Below are positions 7,917 to 13,383 of a stretch of DNA of 13,868 nucleotides, one piece after another. The notes under the pieces are model-generated. The model had not been told where the DNA came from, made no database searches, and was given only the letters and a program-made list of their open reading frames with translations. A program made the position numbers and the translations under genes. Origin of the DNA: JAHRAH01 sp051009015. GTDB taxonomy: Bacteria; Pseudomonadota; Gammaproteobacteria; Tethybacterales; Persebacteraceae. The stretch covers positions 1 to 13,868 of the forward strand of contig JBPCWZ010000105.1 of the NCBI GenBank assembly GCA_051009015.1. The letters run 5' to 3'. Position 1 is the first letter of the stretch. Each line of letters starts with the position of its first letter.

Positions 7917-7980
7917 TGTAGATTCCCGCTTTCGCGCAAAAGGCGGTTTTGTAGATTCCCGTTTAAGCGGGAAGTTCATT
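7917..7980 (-). repeat. Tandem pair of dRS3-like repeats, copies B and C
   Basis: Two units 33 bp apart both begin TTGTAGATTCCCG (about 7917-7929 and 7950-7962). The first matches the element for its first 18 bases (TAGATTCCCGCTTTCGCG) and then diverges. The second keeps the inverted core TTCCC-N8-GGGAA at 7956-7973 and ends in GTTCATTAC. Both are inverted relative to copy A, so the methyltransferase-ankyrin pair lies between repeats facing opposite ways. Confidence 0.65.
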
Positions 7981-8098
7981 ACAAAACCACCGCTTGCCGT
8001 CCTTGTCGCAAGTCAGGCAATGGCAACCGTCGGCGATGGGGTTAAGGCATAATCCCGCCCAGCCTCCCCCCGGGCGCAGATGATTTGACACCAATCCG

Positions 8099-8125
8099 GC
8101 GGCATTCCGGCAAAGGAATCGCCGC
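8099..8125. other. Strong hairpin upstream of MFS transporter
   Basis: GCGGC-ATTCC pairs with GGAAT-C-GCCGC around the loop GGCAAA, giving a ten-base-pair stem with a single bulged C at 8120. The ATTCC...GGAAT heart resembles a dRS3-type core shortened by a base on each side. No T-run follows on either strand, so a simple intrinsic terminator is unlikely. Its role is unknown; it could be a structured leader element or a decayed repeat. Confidence 0.5.
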
Positions 8126-8198
8126 AATCATCGCCGCCCTTTGCCAAAATGATAAAGACAAGCGCCTCCGTCAATTCGGGCATAAGCATGTAATGCCC

Positions 8199-8204
8199 TA
8201 TAAT
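8199..8204 (+). promoter_or_regulatory. Putative -10 box upstream of MFS-ssb-desaturase
   Basis: A perfect TATAAT lies 37 bp before the MFS start codon, in a locally AT-rich patch of otherwise GC-rich DNA. No convincing -35 box is seen at 16-18 bp, so the promoter call rests on the -10 hexamer and its location only. If real, it would drive the MFS, ssb and desaturase genes together. Confidence 0.4.
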
Positions 8205-8241
8205 TAACCGCCAAAGCCGTGCCGCACGACAACCGCCGCAA

Positions 8242-9438
8242 ATGACATCCGCCATCGCCGCGCTGAGCGGTGTTATGTTTTTGCGCATGCTGGCAGTTTT
8301 TATCACTCTGCCGGTTGTCGCGCTTTATGCCAATGCCCTGCAGCATTCGCCGTCATCGGCGATGCTGACCGGTTTGGCACTCGGCGCTTATGGCATTACG
8401 CAAGCGGCGGCGCAGATTGGCTTTGGCATATTTGCCGACAGGCACGGGCGCAAACCGGCGCTTTTGGCGGCATTGGCGCTTTTTGTCATCGGCGGCTTCT
8501 GGGCCGGCGCGGCGGAAAATATCGGCACATTAATCGCGGCGCGACTTGTGCAAGGAGTTGGCGCGGCGGCGGCGGCGATAATGGCATGGCTGGCGGACAT
8601 ATCACCGCCAAACATGCGCGGGCGGGCGATGGCGGTGGCAGGTGCCGGAGTGGGTTTGGCTTTTGCGTTATCGCTTTTTATCGCCGCGCCGATAGCGGGA
8701 CATTTTGGCGGCGGGGCGCGGGTTTTTGACCTTGCGGCATTGCTGGGCGTTGTTGCTTTTGTTGTTGTGTTGTTTCTGCCGCCGCCGGTTGCGACAGACA
8801 ATGACAACAACGAAAAAGAAGATACCGGCATATCGGCATTGTCATTATTAAAAATGCGCGGTGTTTTTGTCATTGCCGCCGGGGCGTTTTCGCTGCATTG
8901 CGCTTTGGCGGTGTTGTTTTTGTTGCTGCCGCGGCAGTTGTTAAATACCATCCCGCTCGCCGACCATTGGCATATTTATGCACCGGCTTTTTTGTTGTCG
9001 TTGCCGCCGGCTTTTTATTTGTTGCGCCGGTCGGATATGCGTCATAATAATAACAAAAAGGCGAATGCAATGCCCGCGCCAATTTTATCAATGGCGGTAA
9101 TGCCGATAGCGGCGGGTTTGTTTGTGATAGCCGGCGGCATTGTTTTGGATGCGGGCGCGCCGGTTGTTTGGCTTTTTGGTTTGGGTTTGTTTTTGTTTTT
9201 TGCCGGTTTCAACGCGATGGAAGCGATACTTCCGGCACTTGCCAGCCGCATAGCACCGCCGGGAAAGCGCGGGATGGTAATGGGCGCGGTATTATCGTGC
9301 CAGTTTGCCGGTTTGTTTGTCGGCGGGGCGGGCGGCGGCATATTGAGCAATATCGGCGACAGTTTCGCCTTATCGGCGGCGGCGGTTTTGATATTGCTAT
9401 GGCTTGTGGTAATATCCAAAAAGCACAGCGGCGGATAA
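8242..9438 (+). CDS. MFS transporter, YajR-like, without C-terminal extra domain
   Basis: This 398-residue polytopic inner-membrane protein has about 12 hydrophobic segments. The family's cytoplasmic motif A is at 61-72 (GFGIFADRHGRKP), between helices 2 and 3. A hydrophilic central loop (VATDNDNNEKEDTG, about residues 183-197) separates two six-helix halves. It resembles the MFS proteins encoded beside ssb in many beta-proteobacteria, which are related to E. coli YajR. YajR carries an extra C-terminal soluble domain of roughly 60 residues, and this protein ends right after the last helix (VVISKKHSGG). The substrate is unknown. An in-frame stop at 8191-8193 limits the start. ATG 8242 has no clear ribosome site, and a start at MFLRMLAVF (residue 12) is possible. 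The ssb gene begins 21 bp downstream. Confidence 0.88.
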   Translation: MTSAIAALSGVMFLRMLAVFITLPVVALYANALQHSPSSAMLTGLALGAYGITQAAAQIGFGIFADRHGRKPALLAALALFVIGGFWAGAAENIGTLIAARLVQGVGAAAAAIMAWLADISPPNMRGRAMAVAGAGVGLAFALSLFIAAPIAGHFGGGARVFDLAALLGVVAFVVVLFLPPPVATDNDNNEKEDTGISALSLLKMRGVFVIAAGAFSLHCALAVLFLLLPRQLLNTIPLADHWHIYAPAFLLSLPPAFYLLRRSDMRHNNNKKANAMPAPILSMAVMPIAAGLFVIAGGIVLDAGAPVVWLFGLGLFLFFAGFNAMEAILPALASRIAPPGKRGMVMGAVLSCQFAGLFVGGAGGGILSNIGDSFALSAAAVLILLWLVVISKKHSGG

Positions 9439-9445
9439 ACCGCCG
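9429..9445 (+). other. Hairpin with MFS stop codon in its loop, before ssb
   Basis: CGGCGG (9429-9434) pairs perfectly with CCGCCG (9440-9445) around the loop ATAAA, which contains the TAA stop of the MFS gene (9436-9438). The hairpin abuts the GGGGAGG ribosome site of ssb (9445-9451). No T-run follows, so termination is unlikely. A ribosome finishing the MFS gene would open the stem, so it may couple ssb translation to its neighbour (inference). Confidence 0.45.
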
Positions 9446-9459
9446 GGGAGGTTTTCATC

Positions 9460-9912
9460 ATGGCAGAAAAAGGCATTAACAAGGTCATACTTGTCGGGCG
9501 GCTCGGTGCCGACCCGGAATTGCGCACGATACCGGACGGCACTTCGCTCGTCAATCTGCGCGTGGCGACAAGCGAATCGTGGGCGGACAAAAACAACCCC
9601 CAAGGTCCGCGCATTGAAAAAACCGAATGGCATCGGGTGTCGTTTTTCGGACGCCCCGCCGAGATTATCAACGACTACATGCGCAAAGGCAGCCGGATAT
9701 ACATAGAAGGTTCGCTGACAACGCGCAAGTATCAGGACAAAGAAGGCAACGACCGCTACATTACCGACATCCGCGGGCGCGACTTTGCCTTTTTGGGCGG
9801 GCGCGGAGACGGAGACGGCGCAAGCGGCGGCGGACAGCAACAATCCCGCCCCGCACAAAACACCAATGCCGCCGACGAAGGTTTCGGCGATATGGAAGAC
9901 ATTCCCTTTTAA
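9460..9912 (+). CDS. ssb: Single-stranded DNA-binding protein
   Basis: SSB coats single-stranded DNA during replication, recombination and repair, and recruits partner enzymes. The 150-residue protein has the usual N-terminal OB fold (residues 4 to about 112: INKVILVGRLGADPELR, WHRVSFFGRPAEIINDYMRKGSRIYIEG, DIRGRDFAFLGG). A flexible Gly/Gln/Asn-rich linker (114-137) leads to the acidic tip MEDIPF at 145-150, which binds partner proteins. Aromatics W41 and W57 match DNA-stacking positions of E. coli SSB. GGGGAGG at 9445-9451 is a strong ribosome site eight bases before the ATG. The position beyond uvrA matches the classic uvrA-ssb divergence, here with an MFS gene and an accessory cassette in between. 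Confidence 0.97.
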   Translation: MAEKGINKVILVGRLGADPELRTIPDGTSLVNLRVATSESWADKNNPQGPRIEKTEWHRVSFFGRPAEIINDYMRKGSRIYIEGSLTTRKYQDKEGNDRYITDIRGRDFAFLGGRGDGDGASGGGQQQSRPAQNTNAADEGFGDMEDIPF

Positions 9913-9926
9913 GGAGGGTTAATAGT

Positions 9927-11114
9927 ATGCAAAACTGGCTGCTTTCGGGCGTTTGGGATTTGCCGTGGTGGGGCATGGCGCTTTTCACTTTGGCGATAAC
10001 GCACATTACCATCGCTTCGGTCACCATCTTTTTGCACCGGTGTCAGGCGCACCGGTCGCTGGCTTTGTCGCCTGTGGCGTCGCATTTTTTCCGCTTTTGG
10101 CTATGGCTGAACACCGGGATGATAACCAAAGAATGGACGGCGGTGCATCGCAAGCATCACGCCAAAGCGGAGACGGAAGAAGACCCGCACAGCCCGCAGG
10201 TGCATGGCATCGCGAGCGTTTTGTTTGCCGGCGTTGTGCACTATGTGCGCGAGAAGAAAAACCCCGAAACCCTGACAAGATACGGCGCGGGCACGCCGGA
10301 CGACTGGCTGGAAAGAAACCTCTATTCCCAGTGGAACTTTTTGGGGATTGGCATTGTGCTTGTCATGAACCTTTTGCTTTTTGGCGTTGTCTGGGGTTTT
10401 GCCTTGTGGCTGGTGCAGATGGCGTGGATACCTTTTTGGGCGGCGGGCGTGATAAACGGCATCGGGCATTACTGGGGCTACCGCAACTTTCAGCCGCAGG
10501 ACGAAAGCCGCAATATTGTGCCGCTCGCTTTTGTCATCGGCGGCGAAGAGTTGCACAACAATCATCACGCCTTTCCGACTTCGGCAAAGTTTTCCAACCG
10601 CTGGTATGAGTTTGACATCGGCTGGTTTTACATCCGCCTTATGCAAGCGGCGGGTTTGGCAAAAGTCAAGCGCGTAGCCCCGACAATGCTATCGGGCGAA
10701 GCGCGCGCCAACTGCGATTTGGACACCCTGCAATCGGTCATCGCCAACCGGATGGAAGTCGGGGCGCGCTTTGCCAAAGTGCTGAATAAAACCTGCCACG
10801 ACGAGTTGCGAAAACTCGGCGGCAACCTGCGCCCGAAAGCATTGACCGACTGGCTTCGCGGAATGGAAAGCCGCCTGACGGCAACCGACAAGCGTTATAT
10901 CAAAGAGTTGACAAACAAAAGCGGCGTCATCGCCAAAGTCGGCAAAATGCGCGCGGATTTGACGGCATTATGGGAAGACAAAACGGCAAGCGCCGAGCAA
11001 TTGGTAGAGCGCCTGTCGCAATGGTGCGCCGCCGCCGAAAAAAGCGGCATCCAATCATTAGCAACATTCTCCAAAGACCTGCGCGGCTGCAGGGTAGCCT
11101 ACACCCCGCACTAA
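9927..11114 (+). CDS. Membrane fatty acid desaturase (delta-9 type)
   Basis: This di-iron membrane desaturase introduces a double bond into fatty acyl chains and so adjusts membrane fluidity. The start ATG 9927 is fixed by AAGGAGGG at 9911-9918, which overlaps the ssb stop codon; the open frame upstream is only a shadow of ssb. The protein is 395 residues long. The three histidine boxes are intact: HRCQAH at 37-42, HRKHH at 74-78 and HNNHH at 210-214. Hydrophobic helices flank them (about 14-36, 50-66, 137-181). Residues from about 250 to 395 form a soluble, charged helical extension (DLDTLQSVIANRMEVGARFAKVL ... WCAAAEKSGIQSLATFSKDLR), which I recall in beta-proteobacterial relatives and which has no assigned function. 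Whether the substrate is an acyl-CoA or a membrane lipid cannot be decided here. Confidence 0.92.
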   Translation: MQNWLLSGVWDLPWWGMALFTLAITHITIASVTIFLHRCQAHRSLALSPVASHFFRFWLWLNTGMITKEWTAVHRKHHAKAETEEDPHSPQVHGIASVLFAGVVHYVREKKNPETLTRYGAGTPDDWLERNLYSQWNFLGIGIVLVMNLLLFGVVWGFALWLVQMAWIPFWAAGVINGIGHYWGYRNFQPQDESRNIVPLAFVIGGEELHNNHHAFPTSAKFSNRWYEFDIGWFYIRLMQAAGLAKVKRVAPTMLSGEARANCDLDTLQSVIANRMEVGARFAKVLNKTCHDELRKLGGNLRPKALTDWLRGMESRLTATDKRYIKELTNKSGVIAKVGKMRADLTALWEDKTASAEQLVERLSQWCAAAEKSGIQSLATFSKDLRGCRVAYTPH

Positions 11115-11129
11115 AACACGGCGGCGGAT

Positions 11130-11654
11130 ATGGTTGCTACCCTGAAAAGATACGCCGCGCTTAATGTTGCGGCGGTTTTGGCGATACCCGGCTTATATGT
11201 CGCCGCCCTGAAAAAATATATCGTCTTTTCCGGGCGCGCCCCGCGCTTGGAGTTTTGCGCGTTTCTCGTCATAACCTTGGTTATTGGCTATATGCTTGAC
11301 CAAGCCGCCAAAGTGTCGGGTATCGCCGACACCATCGGTTTGGTTTTCGGTTGGGCAATGTTTTTGCCCTTTGTCAGTTTGACGGTGCGGCGGCTGCACG
11401 ACTTTGGCGCAAGCGGTTGGTGGTTCATCATAGTATTTTCGCCTTTCTTTTTTGCGCCTTTCGTAATCAATTTCTATCCGGCAGTGGTGGCGGATGCGGA
11501 AAAAGCGGCGCATTCATGGATATATCTGGTGACCTTTGGCACAATATGCGGCGTTGCCTACATAATATTTCACTTGGTGCTAATATTAAAGGGCGGCGAC
11601 AAAGACGACAACAAACACGGCGCACCCTCAAAAGCCGCGCCGCAGGGAGCATAA
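11130..11654 (+). CDS. DUF805 family inner-membrane protein
   Basis: This 174-residue membrane protein belongs to the DUF805 (YhaH-like) family, whose role is unknown. The family marks are the motif FSGRAPRLEFCAF at 33-45 and the signature RRLHDFGASGWW at 87-98. Hydrophobic segments lie at about 10-27, 43-58, 68-86, 97-117 and 131-153. The C-terminal tail (154-174) is short and charged. Most relatives begin close to the SGRxxRxEF motif. This one has about 30 extra N-terminal residues with another hydrophobic stretch, so an internal start cannot be excluded. The ribosome site before ATG 11130 is weak (GGCGG). The desaturase ends 15 bp upstream, and gloA starts 5 bp downstream of its stop. Confidence 0.82.
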   Translation: MVATLKRYAALNVAAVLAIPGLYVAALKKYIVFSGRAPRLEFCAFLVITLVIGYMLDQAAKVSGIADTIGLVFGWAMFLPFVSLTVRRLHDFGASGWWFIIVFSPFFFAPFVINFYPAVVADAEKAAHSWIYLVTFGTICGVAYIIFHLVLILKGGDKDDNKHGAPSKAAPQGA

Positions 11655-11659
11655 CAATA

Positions 11660-12106
11660 ATGCGTTATTTGCACACAATGATTCGCGTGCCCGATTTGCA
11701 AAAGTCGCTGGATTTTTATTGCGACAAACTCGGCATGAAAGAAGTGCGGCGGGTGGAAAACGACAAAGGGCGTTTTACGCTGATATTCCTCGCCGCCCCG
11801 GGCGATGAGCAGGAGGCAAAAGAAAAGCGCGCCCCCTTATTGGAACTGACGCACAACTGGGACGGCGAAGGCGACAACTTCGGCGGCGGCAGAAACTTCG
11901 GTCATCTGGCATTCGCCGTTGATAACATCTACGCGACATGCGACAAGTTGTCGGCAAGCGGCGTAATAATAAACCGCCCCCCGCGGGACGGCTACATGGC
12001 TTTCATCCGCTCCCCGGACGGCATATCGGTGGAACTACTCCAAACCGGCGCCCCCCTCCCCCCAACCCCCAAATGGCAAACCGCCCCCAACACCGGCGAG
12101 TGGTAA
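11660..12106 (+). CDS. gloA: Lactoylglutathione lyase (glyoxalase I)
   Basis: Glyoxalase I converts the hemithioacetal of methylglyoxal and glutathione to S-lactoylglutathione, the first step of methylglyoxal detoxification. The 148-residue protein shows two betaalphabetabetabeta halves and all four metal ligands expected from the E. coli enzyme: H5 (MRYLHTMIRV), E62 (LLELTHNW), H82 (FGHLAFAVDNI) and E125 (SPDGISVELLQ). The start at MRYLHTM matches the family. An AGGGAG at about 11644-11649 serves as ribosome site and lies within the end of the DUF805 gene. A proline-rich tail of about 18 residues (129-148) extends beyond the usual end. Residues 50-60 hold a charged insertion (EQEAKEKRAP) compared with the E. 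coli protein. Confidence 0.94.
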   Translation: MRYLHTMIRVPDLQKSLDFYCDKLGMKEVRRVENDKGRFTLIFLAAPGDEQEAKEKRAPLLELTHNWDGEGDNFGGGRNFGHLAFAVDNIYATCDKLSASGVIINRPPRDGYMAFIRSPDGISVELLQTGAPLPPTPKWQTAPNTGEW

Positions 12107-12135
12107 TCCGCCATTCCCGCCCCGCCGCCATCCTT

Positions 12136-12336
12136 ATGAGCACCAATCGCCATCGCCCAATTCCGCCCGCCGTGTCGGCACTAATGGAAGAAGCCGAAGA
12201 CCGCGAATGGGCAAACGAAGCCCGCCGCGCCAAAAAAGAAGGTTTCATCACCGCCGCCGAAAGCGCCGCCCTAATGCGCCGACTCCGCCAAAATCATGTC
12301 ATTGCCGCGAAGGCGGAAATCCACCGCCGCGATTAG
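12136..12336 (+). CDS. Small hypothetical ORF ending in a dispersed repeat
   Basis: This 66-codon reading frame starts at ATG 12136, with an alternative ATG sixteen codons in (MEEAEDREW). It encodes a charged, helical peptide (LMEEAEDREWANEARRAKKEG, then FITAAESAALMRRLR). Codon use is like that of the neighbours. No ribosome site is visible and I know no family. The last 13 or so residues (VIAAKAEIHRRD) come from a dRS3-like repeat and a hairpin. VIPAKAGIH-like tails are what this repeat encodes, so the original 3' end was probably replaced. It may be a genuine small gene truncated or extended by the repeat, or a chance frame. Confidence 0.35.
   Translation: MSTNRHRPIPPAVSALMEEAEDREWANEARRAKKEGFITAAESAALMRRLRQNHVIAAKAEIHRRD
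12298..12323 (+). repeat. dRS3-like dispersed repeat, copy D
   Basis: The sequence follows the GTCATTCCCGCGAAGGCGGGAATCCA pattern with two changes (GTCATTGCCGCG; GGAAATCCA). It has the same orientation as copy A and lies about 200 bp after gloA, overlapping the end of the small ORF. Read in the plus-strand frame it encodes the tail VIAAKAEIH. Confidence 0.6.
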
Positions 12337-12348
12337 CGGCGGCGTTTG
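12324..12348. terminator. GC-rich hairpin between convergent genes, possible terminator
   Basis: CCGCCGC (12324-12330) pairs perfectly with GCGGCGG (12336-12342) around the loop GATTA. The TAG stop of the small ORF begins in the loop. Only a short CGTTTG follows, so the T-run is weak. Its position between gloA and the small ORF on one side and the convergent GIY-YIG gene on the other makes a terminator reasonable. Confidence 0.4.
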
Positions 12349-12352
12349 TAAA

Positions 12353-12365
12353 GCCCTGTAAGGGC
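12353..12365. repeat. Small palindrome in convergent region
   Basis: GCCCT-GTA-AGGGC is a five-base-pair stem with a three-base loop, followed by GAAATGTTATAGCACAGGGC, which repeats part of the stem sequence (CAGGGC at 12379-12384 and again near 12392). The arrangement looks like a dispersed palindromic element of a kind I recall from other bacterial genomes. That recollection is weak. The 108 bp from 12337 to 12444 hold nothing else. Confidence 0.3.
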
Positions 12366-12444
12366 GAAATGTTATAGCACAGGGCAAAGATGCAGGGCAG
12401 TTTGGAATAACGCCGCCTTTTGTCGTTTTCGCACGGCGGGGAAA

Positions 12445-13362
12445 TTACTCCTTCTGCAATTCCCCGAGTGTGCGCCCTTCGGCGTCTTTCCACATTGTTT
12501 TCGCGGTGCCGTTTGTCCCCAAAATTACAGTCAAAGCGTACCACGATGACCGAAAGGGGCAATCCTGCGCAAAGCGAAAAACATTGCCATCATCCACCAG
12601 TATTTTTTGCCCTATGAGGTCATCGCGTATGATGACTTGGCGCTCAAAGCCGTGGCCTTCTTGGCGGTATGTCGGTATTTCGTCTTTTGATGCTTGGGAG
12701 CCAGCATAAACCAGAAAACCCTCATCAGTTTCCCGCCCTTGTGCTTCTATTTTTATGCCTCTTCGGGATTCGCGCAAGAACAACAAACCCCGGCTTTGGG
12801 AAATAGCGGCAACGGCAACTGATGCGTCTTTTATAGTTTGCACCGCAGTATTGCGCTGGCGGAAAAAATCACAACCGGCAAGCGGGAGAAAAAAGCGGCG
12901 CAAGTCGTCAAAATGCCTTACGGATGCGGCGGCGACGGTTTTGTTTTGTGCACGCTCATGCCGGTTTTGTCTGTTTTGCAAATCGCACACTTGCGCCTTT
13001 TGGGCTTCCTCCACCAGCCACGACTCAATTTGCAAGGCGTGTGTTTTTGACAAATGCCCTTTTTCGTCGCTATAAACCACGGCGCGAGTCCAAAACTTTT
13101 TTGTATCATAGTGTCCGCTTATCCGCTGGGCGAAAGAATCGGATTCGCCGACATAAGCCATCGGCTTTTGATTATGCGCTCCCGGGGACCACAAGACATA
13201 AACGCATGGCCACTGCAGTATCTTATATTCGTTGCTCTGGCAAATTTCGGCGCACAACTGCCGGGGGAAAGCGATGGCATGCCCGCTTGCCCCGTCTCTT
13301 TCAATGGAAACCACCCCGTCCGGCTTGCTGTCCGGGTAGGAAACCCTCATATCAACGCTCAT
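12445..13362 (-). CDS. GIY-YIG nuclease-like protein with DUF4357 domain
   Basis: Residue numbers count from ATG 13377. The N-terminal half carries a GIY-YIG-type core: CVYVLW (58-63), AYVGES (74-79), an arginine and histidine in QRISGHY (84-90), and a glutamate in ALQIESWLVEEA (114-125). This fits a one-metal endonuclease fold with both catalytic R and E present. The C-terminal part (about 218-307) matches DUF4357: GFLVYAGSQAS, then SSWYALTVILGTNGTAKTMWKDAEGRTLGEL. Such proteins are found among mobile and restriction-linked genes, but the exact role is unknown. I chose ATG 13362 (residue 6) because GAGG precedes it by five bases. ATG 13377, giving 310 residues, is possible but lacks a ribosome site. 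It follows dapD by a few bases, so it probably shares that transcript. Confidence 0.8.
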   Translation of the reverse strand: MSVDMRVSYPDSKPDGVVSIERDGASGHAIAFPRQLCAEICQSNEYKILQWPCVYVLWSPGAHNQKPMAYVGESDSFAQRISGHYDTKKFWTRAVVYSDEKGHLSKTHALQIESWLVEEAQKAQVCDLQNRQNRHERAQNKTVAAASVRHFDDLRRFFLPLAGCDFFRQRNTAVQTIKDASVAVAAISQSRGLLFLRESRRGIKIEAQGRETDEGFLVYAGSQASKDEIPTYRQEGHGFERQVIIRDDLIGQKILVDDGNVFRFAQDCPFRSSWYALTVILGTNGTAKTMWKDAEGRTLGELQKE

Positions 13363-13383
13363 TGCATCCTCATGCATAACTTA

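Larger units (their letters stand above)
7903..8241. other. Intergenic region between ankyrin and MFS genes
   Basis: These 339 bp carry no secure gene. From left to right they hold a tandem pair of dRS3-like repeats (7917-7980), a strong hairpin (8099-8125) and a TATAAT (8199-8204) upstream of the MFS transporter. A minus-strand frame from the ATG at 8187-8189 to 8013 (58 codons, MLMPELTEALVFII...) has codon use like the neighbouring genes but no ribosome site and no recognisable family. It is a possible small gene or fragment of one, not called. Confidence 0.6.

Noticed and set aside
7917..7980. Tandem repeats as a CRISPR array
   Set aside because: There are only two units with a 33-bp period and no room for a spacer of normal size. 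The core is a dRS3-type palindrome, and no cas genes are present.
8388..9671. Minus-strand open frames opposite the MFS and ssb genes
   Set aside because: Low-complexity Ala/Pro/Lys/Thr-rich antisense readings of hydrophobic GCC-rich coding DNA.
9627..9926. Extended N-terminus for the desaturase
   Set aside because: This stretch is out of frame within ssb and reads as Arg-rich noise. The strong ribosome site at 9911-9918 and the normal family start fix ATG 9927.
11351..11659. Extended N-terminus for gloA
   Set aside because: It overlaps the DUF805 gene in another frame. The family's conserved start MRYLHTMIRV with the metal ligand H5 lies at 11660.
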